Assembly (NCBI RefSeq): GCF_008919445.1
Contig: NZ_VSLG01000022.1
Coordinates: 1 to 39,116, forward strand
DNA: 39,116 nucleotides
Direction of reading: 5' to 3'
From: Serinicoccus kebangsaanensis
Lineage (GTDB): Bacteria > Actinomycetota > Actinomycetes > Actinomycetales > Dermatophilaceae
The notes below the pieces were generated by a model, which worked only from the letters and a program-made list of their open reading frames with translations, was not told the origin of the DNA and did no database searches. How positions within the stretch are numbered: the stretch's first letter is position 1; the number at the start of each line of letters is the position of its first letter. This document shows, piece after piece, positions 8,243-16,724 of the stretch. A program made the position numbers and the translations under genes.

Positions 8243-8635
8243 GTGAGTCAGGACGAGCTGCGGATCAAGGGCCTCCTGGGCGAGCCCGAGCTCGGACCCT
8301 GGGGGCTGGCCACGTTCATGGTCGAGCTGAGCCGATGGCCCACGGGCGTCGAGGTCGAGTCGCTCCAGCGGCTGGCCCACCGGATGACCCGCGCCGATGT
8401 GCGCGTGCCCGCCAGCGACCGCAGCGAGACACCCTGCCTCGAGGTCCAGCGCGCACGCGCGCGGCAGCTGCCGCAGGTGGTCTCCGAGCTCGAGGATCTC
8501 TTGGCCCGGGTCCGTGCCGACGACCCGGGACGGCGGCGTCAGCGCCAGCGCCAGCGCGAGAGCCAGCGCGAGAACATCTCCAGCGAGCTGCACCGGCTGC
8601 TCGGCTCCGACGAGCAGCGTCCACCGTCAGGCTGA
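8243..8635 (+). CDS. Small hypothetical helical protein
   Basis: The product (130 residues) is predicted mostly helical and highly charged: an N-terminal GPWGLATFMVELSRWPTGVEVESL segment (quoted in part), then long amphipathic helices. Near the C-terminus a simple repeat (RQRQRQRESQRE) is encoded by an imperfect CAGCGC-type tandem repeat. No membrane helix, Cys motif or HTH is visible. The GTG start was chosen because a TACCGT leaderless promoter lies seven bases upstream; a second GTG three codons earlier is less well placed. It diverges from the two-component operon. Function unknown. Confidence 0.65.
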   Translation: MSQDELRIKGLLGEPELGPWGLATFMVELSRWPTGVEVESLQRLAHRMTRADVRVPASDRSETPCLEVQRARARQLPQVVSELEDLLARVRADDPGRRRQRQRQRESQRENISSELHRLLGSDEQRPPSG

Positions 8636-8665
8636 GGGCCCTGGGTCCTCGGGTCGTGCCCTCAG
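8632..8665. terminator. Bidirectional hairpin holding both stop codons
   Basis: CTGAGGGC pairs with GCCCTCAG (8 bp, 18-base loop). Each arm contains the stop codon of one of the two convergent genes, so each gene terminates within the hairpin. Confidence 0.55.
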
Positions 8666-9027
8666 GACGCGGCCTCCCGCAGGGAGGACAGCGCCAGCCG
8701 CTCGACGAGCTCGTCCGGGACGGGCCTGCGTGCGGTGAAGGTGATGCCGGTCTTGGTCGCCTTCAGACCCGCACCGGCGATCTCCTCCGCGTGCTCCGCG
8801 ACGGCGCCGGGCAGGACATACAGCCCGCACTGCTTGCTGAACGCCGCATAGCTGGCGACCACGACGCCCTCGAACCTGAAGCCGGGCATGGCGTAGGCCA
8901 TCATCTCCTCGGCCTCCGGGAGGGTCTGCGCCAGGAGACCGCGCAGCCGCGTGAGCACCTCGCGGAAGTGCTCGGGCGCCGCAGCGATGTAGTCGTCGTG
9001 GTCGATCGGCTGCGGCTGCTCGCTCAT
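8662..9027 (-). CDS. DUF1801 / YdhG-like protein
   Basis: The product (121 residues) has the family pattern: a helix with DYIAAAPEHFREVLTRLR, EAEEMMAYAMPGFRF, then strands ending SYAAFSKQCGLYVLPGA, and a later GITFTARRPVPDELVERL. DUF1801 proteins (B. subtilis YdhG, frataxin-fold relatives) are small soluble proteins sometimes called iron chaperones; the role is unproven. The ATG has no Shine-Dalgarno, and a CAGACT hexamer six bases upstream fits leaderless expression loosely. It is not obviously linked to the amino-sugar genes behind it. Confidence 0.85.
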   Translation of the reverse strand: MSEQPQPIDHDDYIAAAPEHFREVLTRLRGLLAQTLPEAEEMMAYAMPGFRFEGVVVASYAAFSKQCGLYVLPGAVAEHAEEIAGAGLKATKTGITFTARRPVPDELVERLALSSLREAAS

Positions 9028-9052
9028 GGCCGCAGTCTGTCACCGGCTCGTC

Positions 9053-9838
9053 TCAGAGCCCCTGCCAGTCCGGCTTGTTGGCCCACGCCTCCCGGTAGTA
9101 GCCGGCCAGCTCCAGGCGCGCGGCGGCCGCGTCGTCGAGCAGGACGCTCACGTGGGGATGCCACTGCAGGACGGTCGCGGGCCAACGCGCCGACACCGGG
9201 CCCTCCACCAGCTCGGCGACCGCGCGCGCCTTGCCCTCCCCGGTCGCGACCAGGACGACGTGCCGGGCCTGCATGATCGTCGCCAGGCCCTGGGTCAGGC
9301 AGTGCGTCGGCACCGCGTCGGGGTCCCCGTCGAAGAAGCGCGCGTTGTCCTCCCGCGTGCGCCGGGTCAGGGTCTTGATCCGGGTGCGGCTCGCGAGCGA
9401 GGACCCGGGCTCGTTGAAGGCGATGTGGCCGTCGCTGCCCAGCCCGAGCAGCTGGACGTCGACCCCGCCCGCGGCGGCGATGCGGTCCTCGTAGGCCCGT
9501 GCCGCCGCCGGCAGGTCGTCCGCACTCCCCTGCGGGCTGTGCACCTGCTCCGGCGGGATCCCCGCCGGGTCGGTCAGCTCGCGCCGGATCTCGGTGCGGT
9601 AGCTCGCCGGGTGGCCCTCGGGCAGCCCGACGTACTCGTCCAGCGAGAAGGTGCTCACCCCCGACAGGTCGAGCTCGCCCGCCCGCACCCGGGCGACGAG
9701 CCGGGCATACACCGGGCGCGGGCTGGACCCGGTCGCCACGCCGAGCACCGCTCGCGGCCGCGAGCGCACCAGCCGGCTCACCACATCGGCGCCGAGCCGG
9801 CCGATCTCGTCCGCACCGCCGCAGATCACCACCTCCAT
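9053..9838 (-). CDS. nagB: Glucosamine-6-phosphate deaminase
   Basis: This enzyme (261 residues) converts glucosamine-6-P to fructose-6-P and ammonia, the last step before glycolysis. Family motifs are all present: phosphate loop GVATGSSPRPVY, active-site SFSLDEYVGL, LGLGSDGHIAFNEPGSS with catalytic Asp/His, and VLQWHPHVSVLLDD near the end. The ATG overlaps the anmK stop by one base (TGATG), so it is translationally coupled as the third gene of the leftward salvage arm. Length matches the short monomeric-type NagB of Gram-positives, without the long E. coli allosteric C-terminus. Confidence 0.95.
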   Translation of the reverse strand: MEVVICGGADEIGRLGADVVSRLVRSRPRAVLGVATGSSPRPVYARLVARVRAGELDLSGVSTFSLDEYVGLPEGHPASYRTEIRRELTDPAGIPPEQVHSPQGSADDLPAAARAYEDRIAAAGGVDVQLLGLGSDGHIAFNEPGSSLASRTRIKTLTRRTREDNARFFDGDPDAVPTHCLTQGLATIMQARHVVLVATGEGKARAVAELVEGPVSARWPATVLQWHPHVSVLLDDAAAARLELAGYYREAWANKPDWQGL

Positions 9839-11007
9839 CAGTCCACGACCTCCAGCCGGGTGGGCGCCACGGCGGCAGGCTCGGGCATCCGGAGCGGCGC
9901 GTGGCCGGGGGTGATCCGCCCGGCCAGCCGCGCGTGGCGGGCTCCGGTGACCCCGGGGACGGTGCCCGGCAGACCGTGCCAGGTGAGGAAGCCCAGCAGC
10001 GCGAAGAGGCAGGCCTCCTTGCCGTCGACCGGTATGCCGTGCGCGTCGCTCGTGGTGACCTGCGCCTCGGGCAGGGCGCGCCGCAGCCGCGACAGCAGCG
10101 TGAGGTTGTGGGCACCGCCGCCGCTGACCACCAGCTCCGCGGGCGCATGCGGGAGGAGCGCGTCGGCGACGGTCCGCGCGGTCAGCTCGGTGAGGGTCGC
10201 GAGCAGGTCGGCGTCCGCGACCGGACGGCCCACGGCGGCCAGCGCGTCGTCGACGTGGCGCAGGTGGAAGTGCTCCTTGCCGGTCGTCTTGGGTGGCCGC
10301 CGCTCGTAGTAGTCGTCTGCCAGCAGGATCGCCAGCAGCTCGTCGTCGACGCTCCCCGACGCCGCGCCTGCACCGTCCACGTCGTAGCGGTGCCGGCCGG
10401 CGGTCTGCCGGGCGACCGCCGCGTCGACCAGGGCATTCGCCGGGCCCGTGTCGAAGGCGAGCACCCCGCCGGCGTCGACGACGGTGGCGTTGGCGATGCC
10501 GCCGAGGTTCAGCGCCGCGCAGGTATGCCCTCGCCCGCCGAGCCACAGCGCGTCCCAGGTGCTCGCCAGGGGCGCGCCCTGCCCGCCCGCGGCGACGTCG
10601 GCCACGCGCAGGTCGGAGACGACGGGGGCGCTGGTGCGCTCCGCGATCCAGGCGGGCTGGCCGACCTGGAGGGTGCCGGCCACCGTGCCGTCGACCACGT
10701 CGTGGAAGAGGGTCTGCCCGTGCGAGGCGACGAGGTCCGGGGTCCCCCCGGCCAGGTCGACGCCCATCGTCGCCACCGCCTCGGCGAAGGCCTGACCCAC
10801 CCGCGTGTCGATCCGGCACACCTGCTCCAGCCCCACCTGGCCGGGCGGGAGGGCCCCTAGCACGCTCTCGCGCAGGTCGTCGGCGAAGGGCACGGTCCCC
10901 GACCCGAGCACCCGGAGCCGGACCACGACGTCCACCAGCTCGACCTCGAGGGCCGCGACGTCGATCCCGTCCACGCTCGTCCCCGAGCCCACGCCGACGA
11001 CGATCAC
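9838..11007 (-). CDS. anmK: Anhydro-N-acetylmuramic acid kinase
   Basis: AnmK (389 residues) hydrolyses the 1,6-anhydro bond of anhydroMurNAc and phosphorylates it to MurNAc-6-P, the MurQ substrate. The N-terminal motif GSGTSVDGIDVA corresponds to the family's MSGTSxDG. DLVASHGQTLFHD, SDLRVADVAAGGQGAPLAS and LVVSGGGAHNLTL are the other ASKHA-fold landmarks. Its start overlaps the stop of the kinase-MurQ fusion by four bases (ATGA), and its stop overlaps the nagB start. AnhydroMurNAc is a lytic-transglycosylase product, so this arm handles turnover products as well as free MurNAc. Confidence 0.95.
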   Translation of the reverse strand: MIVVGVGSGTSVDGIDVAALEVELVDVVVRLRVLGSGTVPFADDLRESVLGALPPGQVGLEQVCRIDTRVGQAFAEAVATMGVDLAGGTPDLVASHGQTLFHDVVDGTVAGTLQVGQPAWIAERTSAPVVSDLRVADVAAGGQGAPLASTWDALWLGGRGHTCAALNLGGIANATVVDAGGVLAFDTGPANALVDAAVARQTAGRHRYDVDGAGAASGSVDDELLAILLADDYYERRPPKTTGKEHFHLRHVDDALAAVGRPVADADLLATLTELTARTVADALLPHAPAELVVSGGGAHNLTLLSRLRRALPEAQVTTSDAHGIPVDGKEACLFALLGFLTWHGLPGTVPGVTGARHARLAGRITPGHAPLRMPEPAAVAPTRLEVVD

Positions 11008-12926
11008 GACGGCACCAGCGCCAGGGCACCGCGGACCGAGTCGCCGCTGCGGGCGAGCAGCTCCCGCGCCCGGGCCGCGTCCGCGCCGCCGAGCACCATG
11101 ACCACGGCGACCTTGGTGCTCCAGCCGGCGTCCTCGAGCGCGTCGGTGGCCTGCCGGACGTCGCAGCCGGTGACCCTGCCGACCATCCGCACCGCACGGT
11201 CGCGGAGCTTGACGTTGGAGGCCTGCATGTCGACCATGAACGGCCCGTGCGTCTTGCCGAGCCGCACCATGACGGCGGTGGAGAGGGCACCCAGCAGCAT
11301 CTTCTGCGCGGTGCCGGCCTTGAGCCGGGTCGAGCCGCTGATCACCTCGGGCCCGGTCGGCACCTCGATCGCGTGGTCCACCCCGGCCGAGGCCCGCGCA
11401 CCGGTGTTGCTGGACACGGCGACGGTCAGGGCGCCCCGCCCGGCCGCCTCGCGCAGCCCGTGCAGGACGTAGGGCGTCCGCCCCGAGGCGCTGATCCCCA
11501 CCACGACGTCCTGCGGGCCGACACCGGCGTCGCGCACCATGGCCGCGCCGGCGGGTCCGTCGTCCTCGGCCCCCTCGCGGGCCTGCACCATCGCCTCGAC
11601 TCCCCCGGCGGGCAGCGCCTGGACGAGCTCGGGAGGCGTGCCGTAGGTGGGCGGGACCTCTGAGGCGTCGACGAAGGCCAGCCGGCCCGGCGTCCCGGCG
11701 CCGAGGTAGAACATCCGCCCGCCGCCGCGCAGCCGGTCGGCGATGTCGTCCACGGCGGCGGCGACCGTGCCGGTGACGGCCAGCAGCGCGGGCGCGACCG
11801 TCGACTCCGCCTCCCAGAGCTCGCGCAGCACCGCGGCGGAGTCACGCTCGTCCAGGTCGAGCAGGTCCTCGCGCACCCCCTCGGTCGCGAGCGCGCCGAT
11901 CACCTCGGCCGGGCCGGTCGCGCTGGACGCGTCGGTCTCGGTCCGAGCGCCGGGGGGCTCGTCGTCGGCACGCCGCACGACGCTGACCTGGTCGGCCACG
12001 ACCGTGCTCGGCTCGCCCGCACAGGCCTGTCGGGCGAGCAGCTCGGCCCCGTCCAGCGACGTCCCCCCGGCCGGCAGGACGCTCCCGCCGACCGCGGCGG
12101 CGAAGGGCTCGGCGAGGATCGCGCCGACGTCCGCGAGCCCCCCGGCGAGGCACACCGGCAGGCCCGGGTCCAGCGCGTCCCGGCAGGCCGTGGCGGTGCG
12201 GGCCAGCGCCTGCGCCGCGTCGTGCCAGATCTGCCGGGCCACCTCGTCCCCCTCACGTGCGGCGTCTGCGACGTCCGGCGCGAAGGAGGCGATCAGCCGC
12301 GACGGGTGGTCAGCGGAGTGCACCAGCGCGGGCAGCCCGACCAGCTCGCGGAACCGCTGCGTGGCCGCGTGCTCGAGCGCGGCCGACCCACCGCGGCCGT
12401 CCCGGTGATCCAGGGCCGCGCGCAGACCGGCGCGGCCCACGGCATACCCGCTCCCGTCGTCGCCCAGCAGGAATCCCCAGCCGTCGCGCACCACGGTCCG
12501 CCCCCCGGCGTCGGCCCCCAGGGCCACCGCGCCGGTGCCCGCCGCCACCACGACTCCGGGGCGGTCGCCGATCGCCCCGAGATAGGTCGTGGTGACGTCG
12601 CCGGTGAGCACCACCACGTCGGCGAGCTCGTTGACCAACGCTGCCGCGAGCGCCCCCCGCCGGGCGCTCGCAGCGTGGTAGCCGACCAACCCCATTGCCA
12701 GGACGTCGACGCGCCCCGGGCCCGGAGGAAGGGAGGCCAGCGCCGTGCGCAGCGCCCCCATCACCTCACGCACCCCGTCCGCCGCGGCCAGACCCACCAC
12801 GCCGGGCCCCTGCGCCTCGGTCGGGCCCTCCGGTCCGCTCCGGCGCACCCGGACCCCGGTCTTGCCGACGTCCACCGCCAGCGTCGTCGGCACGGTGCCC
12901 GGTCTCTGCGTCGTCGTTGACATCAC
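11004..12926 (-). CDS. murQ: Fusion: BadF-type GlcNAc/MurNAc kinase + MurNAc-6-P etherase (MurQ)
   Basis: The 640-residue protein has two enzymes. Residues ~15-300 form an ASKHA kinase of the BadF/N-acetylglucosamine-kinase family (LAVDVGKTGVRV, VVAAGTGAVALG, GFLLGDDGSGYAVGR, CLAGGLADVG). Residues ~340-640 are MurQ, with SIS-fold motifs YLGAGTPGRLAFVDASE (catalytic-type Glu423), EGAEDD, GISASGRTPYV and KMLLGALSTAVMVRLGK. It would phosphorylate free amino sugar and remove D-lactate from MurNAc-6-P to give GlcNAc-6-P. The junction is an unstructured Glu/Ala/Ser stretch (~320-340). Start: GTG at 12926 (ATG at 12923 is the next codon), with no Shine-Dalgarno but CACACT seven bases upstream, loosely leaderless. 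It heads the operon with anmK and nagB. Confidence 0.93.
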   Translation of the reverse strand: MMSTTTQRPGTVPTTLAVDVGKTGVRVRRSGPEGPTEAQGPGVVGLAAADGVREVMGALRTALASLPPGPGRVDVLAMGLVGYHAASARRGALAAALVNELADVVVLTGDVTTTYLGAIGDRPGVVVAAGTGAVALGADAGGRTVVRDGWGFLLGDDGSGYAVGRAGLRAALDHRDGRGGSAALEHAATQRFRELVGLPALVHSADHPSRLIASFAPDVADAAREGDEVARQIWHDAAQALARTATACRDALDPGLPVCLAGGLADVGAILAEPFAAAVGGSVLPAGGTSLDGAELLARQACAGEPSTVVADQVSVVRRADDEPPGARTETDASSATGPAEVIGALATEGVREDLLDLDERDSAAVLRELWEAESTVAPALLAVTGTVAAAVDDIADRLRGGGRMFYLGAGTPGRLAFVDASEVPPTYGTPPELVQALPAGGVEAMVQAREGAEDDGPAGAAMVRDAGVGPQDVVVGISASGRTPYVLHGLREAAGRGALTVAVSSNTGARASAGVDHAIEVPTGPEVISGSTRLKAGTAQKMLLGALSTAVMVRLGKTHGPFMVDMQASNVKLRDRAVRMVGRVTGCDVRQATDALEDAGWSTKVAVVMVLGGADAARARELLARSGDSVRGALALVPS

Positions 12927-12950
12927 GAGCGTCAGTGTGCCAGGGTTTGG

Positions 12951-12977
12951 ACCGTTGGTCTAGCACCGTTGGTCTAG
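12951..12977. promoter_or_regulatory. Tandem dre-like sites (DasR/NagR-type operator)
   Basis: The 13-mer ACCGTTGGTCTAG occurs twice with a 14-base period. Each copy holds TGGTCTAG, the first eight bases of the DasR-responsive element TGGTCTAGACCA. The sites sit between the divergent salvage arms, where both promoters must lie, and a GntR/HutC regulator is encoded two genes away. Control by that regulator, with an amino-sugar phosphate as inducer, is inferred. Confidence 0.7.
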
Positions 12978-13004
12978 ATGCCTCTGACAAGGACGTGAGA
13001 GCAG

Positions 13005-14612
13005 ATGCCCCAGCCGAACCCCCGACGACGCCGTGCCGCACTCGCCCTCGCGCTCCCCCTGGGCGCCAGCCTCGCCCTCGCCGCGCCGGCGCTCGCCTCG
13101 ACCCCGTCGAGCGCGTCGGCCGGCGGCCCGCCGCTGTCGGACTGCCGCCTCTCCCCCGAGGCACCGCTGCACGAGATGCGCGGCGTCTGGATCGCCAGCG
13201 TCGCCAACATCGACTGGCCCTCGCAGCCCGGCCTCAGCCCGCAGGAGGCCCAGGCTGAGCTGCTCGCGTGGTACGACGAGGCGGCGGCGTCCGGGCTGAA
13301 CAGCGTCTTCGTCCAGGTGCGGCCCACCGCCGACACCTTCTGGCCCTCCGAGCTCGAGCCCAGCAGCGCCTGGATCACCGGCGAGCAGGGCGCGGACTTC
13401 GGCGGCTGGGATCCGATGGCCTTCGCTGTCGAGGAGGCGCACGCCCGGGGCCTGGACTTCCACGCCTGGTTCAACCCCTACCGCATCACCCTCACCGGCA
13501 CCGACCCCTCGGTGCTCGCCGAGGACCACCCCGCCCGGGTCCACCCCGACTGGGCCGTGCCCTACGGCGGCAAGCTCTACTACGACCCCGGCGTGCCGGC
13601 GGTCCGCGAGCACACCACCGCGGTGATCATGGAGGCGGTCGAGCGCTACGACATCGACGGCGTCCACTTCGACGACTACTTCTACCCCTACCCCGTGGCC
13701 GGTGAGGAGTTCCCGGACGACGCGAGCTTCGCCGAGTTCGGGGGCGACTTCGAGGACCGCGGCGACTGGCGCCGCGACAACGTCAACCGGCTGATCGAGG
13801 GGCTGGACCGCCAGATCGGGCAGACCAAGCCGCACGTCGCCTTCGGGGTCAGCCCGTTCGCCGTGTGGCGCAACGCCGGCACCGACCCGGAGGGCTCGGA
13901 CACGACCGCCGGTGCCCAGACCTACGACGACCTGTATGCTGACACCCGCCTGTGGGTGCGGCAGGAGTGGCTCGACTACGTGCTCCCGCAGGTCTACTGG
14001 GCGATCGGCTTCGAGCCTGCGGCCTACGACGTGCTGGTGCCCTGGTGGAGCGAGCAGGTGGACGGCACCGACGTCGCGCTGTGGATCGGCCAGGCCACCT
14101 ACAAGGTGGGCACCTCGACGCAGAGCCCGGAGTGGTCCGACCCGCAGGAGATGGTGCGCCACCTCGACCTCAACGAGCAGCACCCGCAAGTGACCGGTGA
14201 CGTCTACTTCTCCGCCAAGGACGTGCGCGCCAACCGCCTCGACCACTGGCCGCTGCTGCAGCAGGTGCACTACACCAACCCCGCCCTGCCACCGGCCCTG
14301 CACCCCGGCACGACCGCGGAGGTGGAGGCACCGAGCAAGGTCAAGGCCAGGGGCACCGCGGACGGCACCCGCCTGTCGTGGCGGCACGCCGGCGACGACG
14401 CGGGCTTCGCGGTCTACCGCGTCGACGACGCGCGCGGCCCGGGCCGGCTGAGCTGCGAGGACCTGGACGAGGACAGCCTCGTCGCGGTGCTCGGGACCGG
14501 TGACCGCAGCTGGACCGACACCGAGGGCGACAAGCACGACGTCTACGTGGTCACGGCGCTGTCGACGGACAACACCCAGTCAGCTCCATCCCGCCCGGTG
14601 CGTGGTCGATGA
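13005..14612 (+). CDS. Secreted glycosyl hydrolase-like 10 (GHL10/YngK/DigH-type) enzyme
   Basis: The precursor (535 residues) has an export signal: RRRR, then a hydrophobic run, with cleavage likely after ALA near residue 32. The GHL10 TIM-barrel spans ~50-425, with EMRGVWIASVANIDWP, FVQVRPTADTFWPS, HAWFNPYR and the family hallmark GVHFDDYFYPYP bearing acidic catalytic candidates. A fibronectin-III-like domain follows (~440-530). E. coli DigH of this family cleaves denuded peptidoglycan glycan strands; the neighbouring amino-sugar genes suggest a similar substrate here. It is the first gene of the rightward arm, directly behind the dre-like sites, and its stop overlaps the regulator start by four bases. 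Confidence 0.88.
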   Translation: MPQPNPRRRRAALALALPLGASLALAAPALASTPSSASAGGPPLSDCRLSPEAPLHEMRGVWIASVANIDWPSQPGLSPQEAQAELLAWYDEAAASGLNSVFVQVRPTADTFWPSELEPSSAWITGEQGADFGGWDPMAFAVEEAHARGLDFHAWFNPYRITLTGTDPSVLAEDHPARVHPDWAVPYGGKLYYDPGVPAVREHTTAVIMEAVERYDIDGVHFDDYFYPYPVAGEEFPDDASFAEFGGDFEDRGDWRRDNVNRLIEGLDRQIGQTKPHVAFGVSPFAVWRNAGTDPEGSDTTAGAQTYDDLYADTRLWVRQEWLDYVLPQVYWAIGFEPAAYDVLVPWWSEQVDGTDVALWIGQATYKVGTSTQSPEWSDPQEMVRHLDLNEQHPQVTGDVYFSAKDVRANRLDHWPLLQQVHYTNPALPPALHPGTTAEVEAPSKVKARGTADGTRLSWRHAGDDAGFAVYRVDDARGPGRLSCEDLDEDSLVAVLGTGDRSWTDTEGDKHDVYVVTALSTDNTQSAPSRPVRGR

Positions 14613-15388
14613 GCGCGGAGCCACAGCCTGCCGCGGGGCCGCCCCCACCGGCCCCCGCGGCACCTCCGCGCGCGAGCAAGGCGCACCTGGTGCGGCAGCG
14701 GCTCGAGGACCTCATCGCGCCGATGAGCCCGGGCGAGCCGCTCCCCGCCGAGCGGGACCTCGCGGCCGACCTCGGTGTCGCCCGGATGACGCTGCGCCGG
14801 GCGGTGGAGGCCCTGGTCGCCGACCACCGGCTGATCCGCCGGGCGGGCGCCGGGACCTTCGTCGCACCCACCCGGGTGGACCAGCAGCTGTCGGCGACGT
14901 CCTTCTCCAGCGACATGCGCTCGCGCGGGATGACGCCCGGGGCGCACACGGTCTGGGCACGGGAGCAGCCGGCCGGGGTCATGCTGGCCTCGGTCCTCGG
15001 CATCGACCCCACGGCGCGCCTGGTGCACGTGCGCCGGGTGCGGACCGCCGACGGGGAGCCGATGGCGCTGGAGGACCTGCACGTCCCCGCGGCGCTGGTG
15101 CCGGGCCTGACCGGCACCGACCTCGAGGACGCCTCGTTCTACCAGCTGCTCGACTCCCGCTACGGGTTGTCGATCAGCGCCGCGACCCAGACCATCGAGC
15201 CGCACCTGGTCACCCCGGACGAGGCGGACCACCTCGGCACCCACGCCGGCGCCCCCGCCTTCCTCTTCGAGCGCACCTCCCGCGTCTCGGACGGGCAGGT
15301 GGCGGAGTTCGTCCGGTCCGTCTACCGCGGCGACCGCTACCGCATCCTCGTCGACATCTTCCCCACCTCCACCGGCGACCGCCGGTGA
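14609..15388 (+). CDS. GntR/HutC-family regulator (DasR/NagR-like)
   Basis: The protein (259 residues) has a Pro/Ala-rich N-terminal tail (~30). The winged HTH (~32-98) includes PLPAERDLAADLGVARMTLRRAVEAL and an RRAGAGTFVA wing (quoted in parts). A UTRA ligand domain follows (~115-255: VHVRRVRTADGEPMALEDLHVP, SFYQLL, FLFERTSRV). DasR/NagR relatives bind GlcN-6-P or GlcNAc-6-P and repress or activate amino-sugar genes through TGGTCTAGACCA sites; TGGTCTAG copies lie upstream of this operon. The ATG overlaps the preceding stop (ATGA). Being inside the operon it presumably autoregulates. Whether it is local or global cannot be judged from one locus. Confidence 0.9.
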   Translation: MSAEPQPAAGPPPPAPAAPPRASKAHLVRQRLEDLIAPMSPGEPLPAERDLAADLGVARMTLRRAVEALVADHRLIRRAGAGTFVAPTRVDQQLSATSFSSDMRSRGMTPGAHTVWAREQPAGVMLASVLGIDPTARLVHVRRVRTADGEPMALEDLHVPAALVPGLTGTDLEDASFYQLLDSRYGLSISAATQTIEPHLVTPDEADHLGTHAGAPAFLFERTSRVSDGQVAEFVRSVYRGDRYRILVDIFPTSTGDRR

Positions 15389-15428
15389 CCGACCTCCACC
15401 AACGCGCACACCCCCGAAAGGACACACC

Positions 15429-16724
15429 ATGAAGAGCACATCCCGCGCCATGCTCGCGCTGGCCGCCGCCAGCGCGCTCACCCTGTCCGCCTGCGGCGGC
15501 GACTCCGGCACCGACGGCGGCTCGGACGGCGCCACCGACGCCTCGGGCGAGACCCTCACCGTGTGGATCATGGAGGGCACCAACCCCGACCCCACCCCCT
15601 TCTTCGACGAGGTCAGCACGGCCTTCGAGGAGGAGACCGGCGCGACCCTGGACATCCAGTTCGTGCCGTGGGCCTCGGCGCACGACAAGTTCACCAACTC
15701 GATCGCCGGCGGCACCGGCCCGGACGTCGCCGAGGTCGGCACCACCTGGACCCCGGAGTTCGGCGACGCCGGGGCGCTGATGGACCTCTCCGACCGGATC
15801 GACGAGGCCGGCCTGGCGGACGGCTACGTCGGCAGCGTGCTGGACTCCGGCACCGTCGAGGAGGCCGTCTACGGCGCCCCCTGGTATGCCGGTGTCCGCT
15901 CCATCGTCTACCGCACCGACCTGCTGGAGGAGGCGGGCGTGGAGCCGCCCACCACCTGGGACGAGCTCGTCACGGTCGGCGAGGCGCTCAAGGAGTCCGA
16001 CCCCGAGCTGGTGCCCTTCCCGGTGCCCAACTCCACGCATACCACCACCCCCTTCATCTGGGGCGCCGGTGGCGAGGTCGCCACCCAGGACGGCGACGTC
16101 TGGAGCTCCGGCCTGGACTCGCCCGAGTCGATCGAGGGGCTGACCTTCCTGGAGAGCCTGGCCGGCGAGCACGACCTGTCCACCCCGGCGGCCAGCACCT
16201 GGAACGAGGCGGACACCCGCGACGCCTTCGCCCGCGGCGAGGCCGGCATGATCATCAGCGGCTCCTGGACCCCGAAGTCGATCATCGAGGCCAACGCCGA
16301 CCTCGAGGGCAAGCTCGGGGTCGTGCCGATCCCGGGCCAGGACGGCGGCATGGCCCCGTCCTTCGCCGGCGGCTCGCACCTGTCGGTCTTCGAGACCACC
16401 GACAACGAGGACCTGGCGTGGACCTTCGTCGAGATGATGACCACCGGTGAGTTCGCCCAGAAGTGGGGCGAGCAGACCGGCTTCTTCCCGGCGACGAACG
16501 ACCTGCTCACCCAGCTGGAGGAGGCCGACGACCCGCTGGTGGCACCGTTCGCGCAGCAGATGAAGGACGGCAGCGCCACGCTCCCGGTCACCCCGCTGTG
16601 GGGTCAGGTCGAGGGCGCCCAGACGGTGCCGGCGATGATGGAGTCCATCCTCGGTGGCAAGGCCAGCGTGGAGGAGGCCGCCACCACCGCCGCCGACGAG
16701 ATGAACGAGATCTTCGGCTCGTGA
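15429..16724 (+). CDS. ABC transporter sugar-binding lipoprotein
   Basis: The precursor (431 residues) has a type II signal peptide with lipobox LSAC (Cys ~22), then a Gly/Asp/Ser-rich linker. The mature part is a cluster-B carbohydrate-binding protein: TLTVWIMEG, a GPDVAEVGTTW signature (cf. PDV in the family), YGAPWYAGVRSIVYRTDLLEEAG and the FARGEAGMIISGSW segment. It captures oligosaccharide, probably GlcNAc/MurNAc-containing as for Streptomyces NgcE, and delivers it to the two permeases. GAAAGGA precedes the ATG. The 40-base gap after the regulator is the largest within this arm. Confidence 0.9.
   Translation: MKSTSRAMLALAAASALTLSACGGDSGTDGGSDGATDASGETLTVWIMEGTNPDPTPFFDEVSTAFEEETGATLDIQFVPWASAHDKFTNSIAGGTGPDVAEVGTTWTPEFGDAGALMDLSDRIDEAGLADGYVGSVLDSGTVEEAVYGAPWYAGVRSIVYRTDLLEEAGVEPPTTWDELVTVGEALKESDPELVPFPVPNSTHTTTPFIWGAGGEVATQDGDVWSSGLDSPESIEGLTFLESLAGEHDLSTPAASTWNEADTRDAFARGEAGMIISGSWTPKSIIEANADLEGKLGVVPIPGQDGGMAPSFAGGSHLSVFETTDNEDLAWTFVEMMTTGEFAQKWGEQTGFFPATNDLLTQLEEADDPLVAPFAQQMKDGSATLPVTPLWGQVEGAQTVPAMMESILGGKASVEEAATTAADEMNEIFGS

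Noticed and set aside
8538-8585. CAGCGC-type tandem repeat as a mobile or regulatory repeat
   Set aside because: It is short, in frame and encodes the RQRQRQRESQRE tract, so it is simple coding repeat expansion.
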